The notes under the pieces are model-generated. The model was not told the origin of the DNA and made no database searches. It was given only the letters and a program-made list of their open reading frames with translations. Shown here one piece after another: positions 8,025-16,061 of a DNA stretch of 64,000 nt. Source of the DNA: Streptomyces wuyuanensis (GTDB taxonomy: Bacteria; Actinomycetota; Actinomycetes; Streptomycetales; Streptomycetaceae); contig NZ_FNHI01000015.1 in NCBI RefSeq assembly GCF_900103455.1, forward strand, positions 124,001 through 188,000. The letters run 5' to 3'. Both the position numbers and the translations under genes were made by a program. The first letter of the stretch is position 1; the number at the start of each line of letters is the position of its first letter.

Positions 8025-9632
8025 TCAGAAGCGGTCGCGCATCCCCGGGATGCCCGGGATCCCCGGAGGCGTCGGCAGCGGAAGCTGCAGCCGGTCCTTG
8101 CGCTGGCCGGCCGGCGTCCGGCAGGTCAGGTCCTTCGCCGGGAGCCTGCCCGTCGTCAGATAGGCGGTGGCCGTCTTGTCCGCGCAGGACTTGGAGCCGT
8201 AGATGCCGTGGCCCTCGCCGCCGAGAACGGTGACCATGCGGGAGCCCTTCATGGCCCGGCGCAGGCCCTGACCGCTCGTCAGCGGCGTCTGGGAGTCCCA
8301 CTCGTTCTGCAGCACGAGCGCGCCCACCTTGTTGTCGATCCTGGTGGCCTGCTCGGGGCCGTTCTTCCAGAACGCGCACGGCTTGATGTTGGACGCGAAG
8401 TCGCCGTACAGCGGGTACTTGGCCTTGTCGCGGATCGCGTCGCGGCGGTACTGCTCGGCGTCGCGCGGCCAGGAGCGGGTGTCGGCGCACACGACGGCCC
8501 AGAAGCTCGCGTCCCCGTTGTCCGAGGGCACGGCGCGGGCGAACGACGGCGGGACGGGGCTCGGCGAGGAGCCGCGCTCGCGGGACGGTGCGGGCTTCTT
8601 GCCCGCGGCGGCCTTCTTCAGGTCGGCGACCGTCTCGGCGGCGTTGACCACGTCGAAGAACACCGCCCGCCCGGCGCGGATGTCGTCGCCGGTCATGCGC
8701 GTGCCGTCGAATTCGATGGGCTTGCGGTCGGCCTGGGCGACCAGGTCCCAGAAGGTCTTGCGGACCTTGGCCGGGGTGTCACCGAGCTTGTACTGTGCGT
8801 GCCGCTTCGCGGTCCATTGGCTCCAGTGCGTGAACGCGGGCTCGGCGCCCTCCGCCCACACCTGGATCATTCCCCGCCAGATCCGCTGCGGGTCGACGGC
8901 GCTGTCCAGCACGAACCGGTCGGCCCGCTTGGGGAACATCTGCGTGTAGACGGCGCCGAGGTAGGTGCCGTACGAGTACCCCAGGTAGGAGATCTTCTTC
9001 TCGCCCAGCACGGCGCGGACGACGTCCATGTCGCGTGCGGTGTTGCGGGTGGTGAACTGGAGCAGCGCGTCACCGCCCTTGGCCCGGCACTTCTCGGCGA
9101 CCGTACGGGCCCACTTCACGTCCTTGGCGAACGTCGCGGCCCTGTAGGGCCGTTCCCAGTTGCGCTCGCCCTCCTTCAGCCCGCAGCTGACCGGGGAGCT
9201 CTGGCCGACGCCCCGCGGGTCGAACCCGATGAGGTCGTATTGCTTCTTCACGGACGCGGGCAGTTCGCTCGCCAGGTACAGCGGCATGCCCAGGCCCTCT
9301 CCGCCGGGACCGCCGGGGTTGAGCAGCAGCACGCCGCGCCGCTCCTTGGTGCTGGTCGCCTTCATCCGCGACACCGCGATCTCGATCTTCTTGCCGCCGG
9401 GACGGCTGTAGTCGAGCGGCACCTTGAGCGTCGCGCACTGGTAGGACGCCGGGCTCTGGGCGTCGCAGCGCTTCCACTTCGGCTTCTGCTGCGTGTACTG
9501 CTTCAAGGGGTCCGCGGCGGCGGGGGCCTTGGATGCCGGGGTGGCCGCGGAGGCGACGGCGGGCGTGAGCGCGGGGACGAGGGTCGCGACGGCGCTGACG
9601 GCCAGAACGGGGGCTATTCGTCTGCTTCGCAC
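8025..9632 (-). CDS. Secreted tripeptidyl aminopeptidase-like alpha/beta hydrolase
   Basis: A 535-residue exported serine hydrolase of the streptomycete Tap/SlpD/SlpE type, which remove N-terminal tripeptides from proteins outside the cell. Seen: a basic start (RSRR) and hydrophobic signal peptide ending near 'AVASAA' (residues 29-30); oxyanion segment NPGGPGG at 105-111; nucleophile elbow GYSYG with Ser220; a C-terminal TAP-like domain with 'NEWDSQTP' (Asp) and 'GEGHGIYG' (His). The GTG start is preceded by AAGGAC about 11 bp upstream. The last residues are Pro/Gly-rich ('PTPPGIPGIPG'). Some family members are lipoproteins; no lipobox Cys is seen here. Substrate range is inferred from family only. 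Confidence 0.9.
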   Translation of the reverse strand: MRSRRIAPVLAVSAVATLVPALTPAVASAATPASKAPAAADPLKQYTQQKPKWKRCDAQSPASYQCATLKVPLDYSRPGGKKIEIAVSRMKATSTKERRGVLLLNPGGPGGEGLGMPLYLASELPASVKKQYDLIGFDPRGVGQSSPVSCGLKEGERNWERPYRAATFAKDVKWARTVAEKCRAKGGDALLQFTTRNTARDMDVVRAVLGEKKISYLGYSYGTYLGAVYTQMFPKRADRFVLDSAVDPQRIWRGMIQVWAEGAEPAFTHWSQWTAKRHAQYKLGDTPAKVRKTFWDLVAQADRKPIEFDGTRMTGDDIRAGRAVFFDVVNAAETVADLKKAAAGKKPAPSRERGSSPSPVPPSFARAVPSDNGDASFWAVVCADTRSWPRDAEQYRRDAIRDKAKYPLYGDFASNIKPCAFWKNGPEQATRIDNKVGALVLQNEWDSQTPLTSGQGLRRAMKGSRMVTVLGGEGHGIYGSKSCADKTATAYLTTGRLPAKDLTCRTPAGQRKDRLQLPLPTPPGIPGIPGMRDRF

Positions 9633-9997
9633 AATGATGCCGGTCCTTGTGAAGGGGGTGGTCGATTGCCATCCACCCTTCCGCAGAGCGCAGTTGTGCG
9701 AATCCCTCGCCGGGCCCGAGCCCGGTCCGCCCCCAGGAGGAGGACGCGCCACGACGAATGGTTCCTCGGGCTGAGAACGGAAGCGGCCGATTTTCCGTCG
9801 GGCCGGGGCGAGTCGGAGGGAACACCCGGTCGGCGGGCGGGACCCGGCCGCGTCCCGGGGATCGGGCGGAGCCGCCCCGGCGGCGATGCGAGGCGGCGTT
9901 CGGCTCACGACATGGCGTGCCGCTCAGGGCAGGGGCGGCGTCTTCGAGCCCTCCGGTACGGGCGCCGCCGCGCCGGCCGTCCGGCCGCCCGTTCCTT
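9633..9997. other. Intergenic region, 365 bp
   Basis: Separates the Tap-like gene and the downstream end of the PNPOx-like gene, both on the minus strand, so it must hold the Tap-like promoter. Overlapping open frames are GC-frame artefacts with no recognisable protein. I see no clear hairpin or operator. Confidence 0.4.
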
Positions 9998-10687
9998 CTA
10001 CGGCCACAGCAGCTCCCGCACCCACCCGTCCGTGTCGCCCTCACGCCGGTAGCGCAGCCGGACGTGGCGGCGGCGGGTGTCCCCCTGGAAGAACTCGACC
10101 TCGGACGGGACGAGCACGTACACCGTCCAGGTCTCGGCCGACGCCTCCGGATCGGCCTCCGCGCGCTGCCACGCGGCCGCGCTCGCCCGCCGCAACTCCT
10201 CCTGCGAGCCGAGGACCTCGCTCTGCCGTCCGACCAGGGCCGCCGCCAGCGCCCCGGTGGACCGGGCGTGCAGATCGGCGTAGGCCTCCTCCGGGGTACC
10301 CGACACGACCCGGCCGCGGACGCGTACCTGCCTGCCCTGCAGAGGCCAGTAGAAGCCGAGCGCGGCCTCCGGACGGGCCGCCAGCTGGCGGCCCTTCGCG
10401 CTCGTCGCATGGGTCGCGAAGTGCCAGCCTCGGGCGTCCGCGTCGTGCAGCATCAGCGTCCGCAGGTCCGGACGGGAGTCCTCGTCCACGGTGGCGAGCG
10501 ACATGGTGTGCGGCTCCGGCTGGCCGGCGGCCGCGGCCGACACGAACCAGCGGTGGAAGAGCTGCACCGGTTCCGCCGGTGCGCCGTCCGGGTCGAAGGG
10601 CGGCAGGTCCGTGTCCCAGACCTTCAACGACCTGAGCAGCTCACGGAACTCTCGGGCGGTGCCGTCGCCGCCGGGCTCGTGCGTCAT
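9998..10687 (-). CDS. Pyridoxamine 5'-phosphate oxidase-like flavoprotein
   Basis: A 229-residue FMN split-barrel protein close to PdxH, which oxidises pyridoxine/pyridoxamine phosphate to pyridoxal phosphate. The N-terminal FMN-binding barrel (about 45-130) has 'HTMSLATVDEDSRPDLRTLML' and 'WHFATHATSAKGRQLAARPEAALGFYWPLQGRQVRVRG'. The C-terminal dimerisation region ends 'RRHVRLRYRR...WVRELLWP', close to the R-x-H-x-R...R-L-x-P signature of PdxH. It differs from canonical PdxH at the N-terminus, so it may be a paralogue acting on another substrate. The next upstream gene, a second split-barrel protein, starts 10 bp away on the same strand; they may be co-transcribed. Confidence 0.8.
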   Translation of the reverse strand: MTHEPGGDGTAREFRELLRSLKVWDTDLPPFDPDGAPAEPVQLFHRWFVSAAAAGQPEPHTMSLATVDEDSRPDLRTLMLHDADARGWHFATHATSAKGRQLAARPEAALGFYWPLQGRQVRVRGRVVSGTPEEAYADLHARSTGALAAALVGRQSEVLGSQEELRRASAAAWQRAEADPEASAETWTVYVLVPSEVEFFQGDTRRRHVRLRYRREGDTDGWVRELLWP

Positions 10688-10697
10688 GCCCCGATCA

Positions 10698-11126
10698 TCA
10701 CACCCGGCCCAGGTCGGACGACAGCCACCGCTGCGGCCGCATCCGGATCACGACCGTCTCGCCGTGGTCCTTGAGGGCGAACTCGACATAGCCGTCGACC
10801 TTGTCCGGCGGAAGATAGCGGGCGGCCAGCTCCCGCAGCTCGGCCTCGCCGCCGGGCTCCGTCGACGTCACCGGCCCCTCGACCTGGACGTAGCGGATCG
10901 AGGGGGCCAGCCGGTCGACCATGAGCGAGAACCGCCCCGCGGCGCCGATCAGCCGGTGCTTGCGCGAGTCGCGCCCCGTCAGGATCCAGATGTCCCCGCC
11001 GGGCTCGTACTGGTACCAGATCGGCACGCTCAGCGGTGCCCGGTCCTCCTCACCGGAGTCGATCGCGATCGCCGCGACATGGGGCTCTGCCAGGAACTGC
11101 TCACGCTCTTCGCGACTGAGGGCCAC
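10698..11126 (-). CDS. PPOX-class split-barrel oxidoreductase, probably F420 or FMN
   Basis: A 142-residue single-barrel protein of the pyridoxamine-oxidase-like superfamily. 'SVPIWYQYEPGGDIWILTGRDSRKHRLIGAAGRFSLMVD' is the cofactor-binding part typical of the F420-binding FDOR-B proteins of actinobacteria; related proteins bind FMN or heme, so the cofactor is inferred. GTG 11126 was chosen because AAGGAGA lies correctly upstream; an in-frame upstream extension lacks such a site. It sits just upstream of the PdxH-like gene. The fbiC gene in this window could supply F420 precursor. Reaction unknown. Confidence 0.75.
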   Translation of the reverse strand: MALSREEREQFLAEPHVAAIAIDSGEEDRAPLSVPIWYQYEPGGDIWILTGRDSRKHRLIGAAGRFSLMVDRLAPSIRYVQVEGPVTSTEPGGEAELRELAARYLPPDKVDGYVEFALKDHGETVVIRMRPQRWLSSDLGRV

Positions 11127-11267
11127 GGGAGTCTCCTTACGAGCTCGTGAACGGTCCGCGGGAGCGGGCCGACTCCCACGGTCCACCCACTGTGCCGCAA
11201 CCGCCGCCCGCGCCCCGCCCTGGACGCGCGGGAACCGGCCACGCGGTCCTCCACCGCGGAACCCGTT

Positions 11268-11290
11268 GCGCCGGCGAGCGCCACCGGCGC
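11268..11290 (-). terminator. Hairpin after the lipid-transfer gene
   Basis: GCGCCGG and CCGGCGC form a perfect 7-bp stem with a 9-nt loop, 14 bp past the stop codon of the gene at 11304-12482. No U-run. Confidence 0.55.
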
Positions 11291-11303
11291 CCGCCCGTGC
11301 CGT

Positions 11304-12482
11304 TCAACGGCCCAGCACCACCGTCCCCGAGGAGCAGAACCAGCCGCCGGTGCCCGAGGCCACGGCCAGCTCGGGGACGCTGCCGTCGGCCCGCCGCACC
11401 TGGTGCCCGCCCGCCTCCCCGCGCAGTTGGCGAACCGCCTCGACGAGCAGGAACAGGCCGCGCATGCCCGGATGGCAGGCGGACAGCCCACCGCCGTCGG
11501 TGTTCACGGGCAGCTCGCCGTCCAGCCGAAGCCGCCCCTTCTCCACGAACGCCCCGCCCTCTCCCTTGGCGCAGAAACCCAGGTCCTCCAGCGTCACGAG
11601 CGTCATGTACGTGAAGGCGTCGTAGACCTCGGCGATGTCGATGTCCCCCGGCAGCACGCCCGCCCGGCCGAACGCCAGCCGCCCGCTCACCGCGGCCGGG
11701 GAGACCGTGAAGTCGTCCCACTCCGACATGGTCGTGTGGGACACGTGCTCGCCCGTGCCGAGGACCCACACAGGTGCCTTGGCGGTGTCCGGGACGTACT
11801 CCTCCGCCACGAGGAGCACCGCGCATCCCCCGTCGCTGCGGATGCAGCAGTGCAGTCTGGTGAACGGGTCGGCGATCACCGGCGCCGACAGCACGTCGTC
11901 CACGGTGATCGGGTCGCGGAACATCGCGTCCGGGTTGCGGGAGGCGTTCGCCCTCGCCTGGACGGCGACTTGGGCCAGCTGCTCCGCCGTCGTCCCGTAC
12001 TCGTGCATGTGGCGCCGGGCTGCCATCGCGTACTTGGCGATCAACGTGTGCCCGTAGGGCACCTCGAACTGGAGCGGGCCGCGGGCGCCGAAGGAGAGGT
12101 TGGCGGTGCGGCGGCCCGCGCGGATGTCGGCACGGGCCGTCGAACCGTAGACGAGGAGCACCGCGTTCGCGTGGCCCGCTGCGATGGCGTCGGCGGCATG
12201 CGCGGCCATGACCTCCCAGGTGGCGCCGCCGACGGACGTGGAGTCCACCCAGCGCGGCCTGAGGCCCAGGTACTCGGCGACCTCGGCCGGGGCGAGGGTG
12301 CCCAGCCCGGCCGAGGCAAGTCCGTCGACGACCTCGCGGCCGAGCCCCGAGTCGGCGAGGGCGCGCCGTGCGGCCTGGGCGTGCAGGGCGTACGGGGTGG
12401 GGCCGTCGACACGGCCGCAGTCCGAGAGGGATATGCCGGCGACGGCGACCTTGCGGGGGTGGCGCTGAGGACTCCTTGGCAT
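11304..12482 (-). CDS. Thiolase-like lipid-transfer protein (SCP-x/Ltp family)
   Basis: A 392-residue thiolase-fold protein of the non-specific lipid-transfer group. Visible: 'AGISLSDCGRVDG' N-terminal beta strand, 'STSVGGATWEVMAAHAADAI' where true thiolases carry the catalytic Cys (no Cys here), 'EVYDAFTYMTLVTLEDLGFC', and 'TDGGGLSACHPGMRG' in the position of the GGG-HP motif. Loss of the nucleophilic Cys suggests a retro-aldolase-like or CoA-binding role, as in Ltp2, usually with a DUF35 partner. None is adjacent; the DUF35 at 1803-2309 is a candidate. The operator at 12487-12501 begins four bases from the ATG and no ribosome site fits, so the transcript may be leaderless. Confidence 0.85.
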   Translation of the reverse strand: MPRSPQRHPRKVAVAGISLSDCGRVDGPTPYALHAQAARRALADSGLGREVVDGLASAGLGTLAPAEVAEYLGLRPRWVDSTSVGGATWEVMAAHAADAIAAGHANAVLLVYGSTARADIRAGRRTANLSFGARGPLQFEVPYGHTLIAKYAMAARRHMHEYGTTAEQLAQVAVQARANASRNPDAMFRDPITVDDVLSAPVIADPFTRLHCCIRSDGGCAVLLVAEEYVPDTAKAPVWVLGTGEHVSHTTMSEWDDFTVSPAAVSGRLAFGRAGVLPGDIDIAEVYDAFTYMTLVTLEDLGFCAKGEGGAFVEKGRLRLDGELPVNTDGGGLSACHPGMRGLFLLVEAVRQLRGEAGGHQVRRADGSVPELAVASGTGGWFCSSGTVVLGR

Positions 12483-12486
12483 GTAT

Positions 12487-12501
12487 CTGACGGTACATCA
12501 G
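12487..12501. promoter_or_regulatory. TetR-type operator, copy 2
   Basis: CTGACGGTACATCAG, one base off the perfect dyad (A for G in the right arm). It lies between divergent starts at 12482 (minus) and 12531 (plus). Confidence 0.65.
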
Positions 12502-12530
12502 CTACGGGGGGTCGGCGGTACCCTCGGGGC

Positions 12531-12902
12531 ATGGCCGGATCCCATGCGGAAGACGTCGACGGATACCTCGCCGAGGTGGCCGATCCCGATCGGGTGACCG
12601 CCCTCGTGCGCATCCGCGAGCTGTGCCTGACCCGGCTCGGCGACCACGAGGAGGTCATGGCGTACGGCATGCCCGCGTACCGCAGGCCCGGCGGGGAGCC
12701 GGAGATCGCCTTCGCCAACCAGAAGCAGTACATCTCCTTCTATTTGATGCGGCCGGACGTCCGTGAGGCCTTCGGCGAGCGGCTCGCGGACCAGGACATG
12801 GGCAAGGGGTGCCTGCGCTTCCGCCGCGCCGAGCGGATCGACTTCGCTCTCGTGGAGGACCTGCTGAAGGCGGTCGCGGCGGGCCCCGGCGAGAGCTGCT
12901 GA
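12531..12902 (+). CDS. DUF1801 (YdhG-like) protein
   Basis: A 123-residue small cytosolic protein of the DUF1801 type. Seen: 'DVDGYLAEVADPDRVTALVRIRELCLTRL', 'EVMAYGMPAYRR' and 'IAFANQKQYISFYLM', which match the conserved core of that family. No biochemical role is established for the family. It diverges from the lipid-transfer gene with only 48 bp between starts, so the operator at 12487-12501 could affect both, although the gene does not otherwise resemble a catabolic gene. The ATG is the only start giving the family N-terminus. Confidence 0.8.
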   Translation: MAGSHAEDVDGYLAEVADPDRVTALVRIRELCLTRLGDHEEVMAYGMPAYRRPGGEPEIAFANQKQYISFYLMRPDVREAFGERLADQDMGKGCLRFRRAERIDFALVEDLLKAVAAGPGESC

Positions 12903-13122
12903 CCTGGCAGGGCGGACCGGCGCCCGCAGCGGGCGCCAGGCGGGCCGGCTCCGGCCGCGCCACGGGTGTGTCCCTGTCCGCCACGCGGTGCCGACGCAGG
13001 GCGCCCGGCTCCGGCCCTCGGCGCCCGGATGGCCGGCTCCGGCCCTCCGTGCCCGCAGGGGCGGCTCCGGTCCTCGCTACCCGCACGGCCGGCTCTGGGC
13101 TTCTGCCGCCCCCGCCCCTAAC
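12903..13122. repeat. Imperfect GGCTCCGGCC-type repeats
   Basis: About 220 bp between the DUF1801 gene and operator 3 hold several degenerate copies of GCCCGGCTCCGGCC(CT)C with short spacers (for example near 13006-13015 and 13034-13043). No gene is visible. It looks like a low-complexity decay tract. Confidence 0.4.
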
Positions 13123-13137
13123 ATGACGGCCCGTCAG
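13123..13137. promoter_or_regulatory. TetR-type operator, copy 3
   Basis: ATGACGGCCCGTCAG; the inner TGACGGcCCGTCA is a perfect dyad. It ends 18 bp before the acyl-CoA dehydrogenase ATG. Confidence 0.75.
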
Positions 13138-13155
13138 ACGTCGAGGGGAGCCCCG

Positions 13156-14403
13156 ATGGACGCCGCCTTCACCAGGGAGCAGTCCGAGATCCGCCGCACC
13201 GTGCGCGCCGCCTTCGCGAAAGGCGTGCCGCCGGGCCCGCCGGGACGCGACGGCACCGCCGCCGAGGCCGGGCCGGGTCACGACCCCGCCCTGTGGTCAC
13301 GACTGGCCGGCGGCCTCGGGCTGCCCGGTCTGGCCCTCGACGAGAGGTACGGAGGCGCCGGCTGCGGCACCACGGAGCTCGCCCTCGCCTTCGAGGAGAT
13401 CGGCCGTGCGCTCGTGCCGCTGCCGCTGTTCGCGACCTGCGGACTCGTCGCCCCCCTGATCACCGGGCTCGCCACCGAACGGCAGCGCGCCGGGGTCCTC
13501 CCCCGTGTCGCCGACGGCTCGCTCACCGCCGCCCTCTGCGTCCCCGGCACGGCGCTCGCCACCGCCCTCGCCCTCACCGGCGGCGACGCGGACGGCGCCT
13601 GGGCGGGCGGCGGCCGCGCCGGCGGCATCCAGGCCCGGCCCGACGGCCACGGCGGCTGGCGGCTCTACGGGGAGGCCGAGCAGGTCCTGGACGGGCACAG
13701 CGCCGGGCTCCTCCTCGTCGCCGCGCACACCGGTGGCTTCACCCGCGGCCGCACCCTCCTCTTCCTCGTCCGCTGCCAGGACGCCGACGGTCTGCGCCGC
13801 ACCCGGTGGACCGCCCTGGACGAGACCCGGCCGCAGGCCCGCGTCCAGCTCCGCGACACCCGGGCCGAACTGCTCGGCGACGACCCCGGCGCCGACGTGC
13901 CGGCCGCGCTCGCCGCCGCCGGCCGCACCGCGGCGGCGCTGCTCGCCGCCGAGGCCGTCGGCGCGGCCGAGGCCGCCCTGGACCGCACCGTCGAGCACGT
14001 GAAGGACCGGGAGCAGTTCGGCCGGGCCGTCGGCTCCTTCCAGGCGGTCAAGCACCGCCTCGCCGACCTGTACGTACGCGTCCAGGCGGCCCGGTCCGCC
14101 GCGTACTACGCCGCCTGGGACCCGCGCGAGGGGCCGCTCGCCCTGGCCCAGTGCCTGGAGGCGCTGCGGACGGTCACCGGTGGGGCGATCCAGTTGCACG
14201 GCGGCATCGGCTTCACCTGGGAGCACGAGGCCCACCTGTACTTCAAGCGGGGTGCCTCCGACGAACTCCTCTTCGGGCCCGTCCACCGGCTGCGCGCACG
14301 GGCGGCGGAGACGGCGGGCCTGTTCGCCCCGGCGGCCCCCGCCGGCGCCTTCCGCGCCGGGGCCGGATCGGGATCCGGAGCACGAGAGGGGGCGGGCGTC
14401 TGA
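13156..14403 (+). CDS. Acyl-CoA dehydrogenase (FadE-like)
   Basis: A 415-residue flavoenzyme expected to put an alpha,beta double bond into an acyl-CoA. Seen: N-terminal helical domain ('LALDERYGGAGCGTTELALAFEEIGRAL'), a middle beta domain, and a C-terminal four-helix bundle with 'EHVKDREQFGRAVGSFQAVKHRLADLYV' and 'GGAIQLHGGIGFTWEHEAHLYFKR', the pattern of actinobacterial sterol-type FadE subunits. Those often work as heterotetramers of two different subunits, and no second subunit is in the window. The last 40 residues are Ala/Gly-rich. ATG 13156 has a strong GAGGGGAG site. The stop overlaps the Ddn-like start. Operator 3 lies directly upstream. Confidence 0.9.
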   Translation: MDAAFTREQSEIRRTVRAAFAKGVPPGPPGRDGTAAEAGPGHDPALWSRLAGGLGLPGLALDERYGGAGCGTTELALAFEEIGRALVPLPLFATCGLVAPLITGLATERQRAGVLPRVADGSLTAALCVPGTALATALALTGGDADGAWAGGGRAGGIQARPDGHGGWRLYGEAEQVLDGHSAGLLLVAAHTGGFTRGRTLLFLVRCQDADGLRRTRWTALDETRPQARVQLRDTRAELLGDDPGADVPAALAAAGRTAAALLAAEAVGAAEAALDRTVEHVKDREQFGRAVGSFQAVKHRLADLYVRVQAARSAAYYAAWDPREGPLALAQCLEALRTVTGGAIQLHGGIGFTWEHEAHLYFKRGASDELLFGPVHRLRARAAETAGLFAPAAPAGAFRAGAGSGSGAREGAGV

Positions 14404-14891
14404 TGCGCGCCGGGATCCGTACGGTCCAGAGGATCTCCTCCACCCGTGCCTTCGCCCGCCTCGCCCCGCACGTCATCCCCGCCCTGGACCGGGCCGTGCA
14501 CCGGCTCACCCGGGGAAAGGTGCTGCTCAGCGCACAGATGCTGCCCGGGCTCGTGCTGACCGCGCGCGGCGCGAGAACCGGGCTCCCGCGCCGTACACCG
14601 CTCGCGTGCATGCCGGATGAGGCGACGGGCACCTGGATCCTCGTCGGTTCCAACTTCGGCCGCCCCGGCCATCCGGCCTGGACGGGCAACCTGCTCGCGC
14701 ATCCGGAGGCGGAGATCAGCTGGCGGGGCGGGGACGTGCCGGTCCGGGCGGAACTGCTGACGGGTGCGGAGCGCGCGGCGGCCTGGCAGGCGGCACTCGT
14801 GTTCTGGCCGCCGTACGCCGCGTACCAGGCGAGGGTGGAACGGGAGATCCGGCTGTTCCGGCTGACGCGGCGGGACGCCCACGGGGAGTGA
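14403..14891 (+). CDS. Ddn-like deazaflavin-dependent nitroreductase/quinone reductase
   Basis: A 162-residue split-barrel protein of the mycobacterial Ddn (Rv3547) type, which use reduced F420 to reduce quinones or nitro compounds at the membrane. The recognisable core is 'LVLTARGARTGLPRRTPLACMPDEATGTWILVGSNFGRPGHPAWTGNLLAHPEAEI', including the F420-binding S-N-x-G-x-x-x-H-P-x-W-x-x-N-L motif. The N-terminal region is basic and amphipathic. Its ATG overlaps the dehydrogenase stop (TGATG), so the two are coupled and controlled by operator 3. It may re-oxidise F420H2 or act on an intermediate; this is inference. Confidence 0.85.
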   Translation: MRAGIRTVQRISSTRAFARLAPHVIPALDRAVHRLTRGKVLLSAQMLPGLVLTARGARTGLPRRTPLACMPDEATGTWILVGSNFGRPGHPAWTGNLLAHPEAEISWRGGDVPVRAELLTGAERAAAWQAALVFWPPYAAYQARVEREIRLFRLTRRDAHGE

Positions 14892-15155
14892 CGCGGTGGG
14901 CGCCGGATCGGCCGTTCCACCCTCCGCACGGGGCGGCCGCGCCGGACGCGCCTGCGGAGCGCGTACGGGCCGAGAGGTGTGCCGGCGGAGCACGCGTCCG
15001 CGGAGGCGCGATGGAGGGCCTACGGGGCGAGGGCATGCCGGGCGGCGGAGGACGCGCGGACGGCGAACGTACCGGCGAACGGTTGCCACCGGGAGTGAAC
15101 GGGCGTGCCTGTGACAGGACTTGGCGCGAGCGCGCCCGTCATCGCGGCCCGCCCG

Positions 15156-15803
15156 CTACTTCGTCGGCTTCCTGCCCGTGATGCCCAGGTGCACCAACAG
15201 CGCCAGGTTCGGCCGCAGTTCGGCCTGCTTGACGCCCCAGGTCTGGAAGCCCTTCTGGTGCGAGGCCACCGACGCCAGCATGGCGACCAGCGAACCCGAC
15301 ACCGCCATCGGGCTGACGTCCTTGTCGACCTTGCCCTTGGACTGGAGCTCCTTCACCGCGTCCGCAAGGGAGCTGGTGACCGAGTTCAGGATCTTCATGC
15401 GGAGCTTGTAGAACCGCTTGTCGCCCTCGGCCGCGCCGAGGTCCACCACGCGGAGGATCGCATCGTGCTTGCGCCAGAAGTCGAGGAATCCCTCGACGAG
15501 TTGCTCCGAGGTCTGCCAGCCCGCCTTGCCGACCCAGGAACGGTCCGCGACGAGGTCCGTCAACGCCGCGCCCTCCGTGGCCATTTCCTCGGCGAGTTCG
15601 AGGACCGCGCCCTCGACGTCCGGGAAGTACTGGTAGAAGGTCGCGGGCGAGGTCCCCGCTTTCCGGGCCACATCGATGACCTTGACGTCCCGGTACGGCG
15701 AGGAGCTGAGCATCTCGCTGAGACAGTCGAGCAGCTTCTGCCGCGTCGCCTGTCCGCGACGGCCGGCGACCCGGCCGTCGACAGTGCGTACTTGTCCTGT
15801 CAT
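15156..15803 (-). CDS. TetR-family repressor, candidate master of the palindrome regulon
   Basis: A 215-residue TetR-type regulator. The N-terminal helix-turn-helix is clear: 'ATRQKLLDCLSEML...DVKVIDVARKAGTSPATFYQYFPDVEGAVLELAEEM' (residues about 19-72). The C-terminal helical ligand domain probably binds an acyl-CoA or related effector (inference). It is the only TetR gene in the window and sits amid genes carrying the CTGACGGNNCGTCAG palindrome. A degenerate copy overlaps its own start codon (15797-15811), consistent with autoregulation. The upstream 150 bp are unusually AT-rich and hold DnaA-box-like sequences. Another regulator elsewhere in the genome could be the true owner of the sites. 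Confidence 0.85.
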   Translation of the reverse strand: MTGQVRTVDGRVAGRRGQATRQKLLDCLSEMLSSSPYRDVKVIDVARKAGTSPATFYQYFPDVEGAVLELAEEMATEGAALTDLVADRSWVGKAGWQTSEQLVEGFLDFWRKHDAILRVVDLGAAEGDKRFYKLRMKILNSVTSSLADAVKELQSKGKVDKDVSPMAVSGSLVAMLASVASHQKGFQTWGVKQAELRPNLALLVHLGITGRKPTK

Positions 15804-15811
15804 GCCGTCAG
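15797..15811. promoter_or_regulatory. Degenerate TetR-type operator, copy 4
   Basis: CTGTCATGCCGTCAG: the right arm CGTCAG is perfect, the left arm has two mismatches. It overlaps the tetR ATG. Confidence 0.45.
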
Positions 15812-15893
15812 CTTACCGAGGGGTGATCGGCGCGCGATTCGGCCGACTGCAAATGGGGTGCTGCCACACCGTCCCCCGGGTGGGCCAATAGTG

Positions 15894-15927
15894 TTATCAA
15901 CAGCCTGTGGATAATTTCGGTGGACAA
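15894..15927. promoter_or_regulatory. Cluster of three DnaA-box-like 9-mers
   Basis: TTATCAACA (15894-15902, plus), TTATCCACA (15906-15914, minus; exact E. coli consensus) and TTGTCCACC (15919-15927, minus; one base from the streptomycete TTGTCCACA). They lie in the AT-rich gap between tetR and the VOC gene. A role in DnaA binding is inference; too few boxes for an origin. Confidence 0.4.
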
Positions 15928-15959
15928 CTCAACGAACGGCCCCTCTGAGTGCGGCGCAT

Positions 15960-15991
15960 GTCACAGTCCGATTGACTGTGACTGACGTCAC
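15960..15991. promoter_or_regulatory. Inverted repeat and Crp-like motif before the VOC gene
   Basis: GTCACAGT (15960-15967) and ACTGTGAC (15975-15982) form a perfect dyad with a 7-bp spacer. Overlapping it, 15978-15991 fits the streptomycete Crp pattern GTG-N6-GNCAC and contains the palindrome TGACGTCA. It lies about 70 bp upstream of the VOC start. Confidence 0.45.
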
Positions 15992-16061
15992 ACGCCGTGC
16001 CGAGCGCTCCGCGCCGGGGAACCCGCCCGCGCGGAACCCTCGCCGAGGAAGGGGCCGGACC

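Noticed and set aside
15894..15927. Replication origin
   Set aside because: Only three DnaA-like boxes, no dnaA/dnaN genes, and the window is ordinary accessory or arm-type chromosome.
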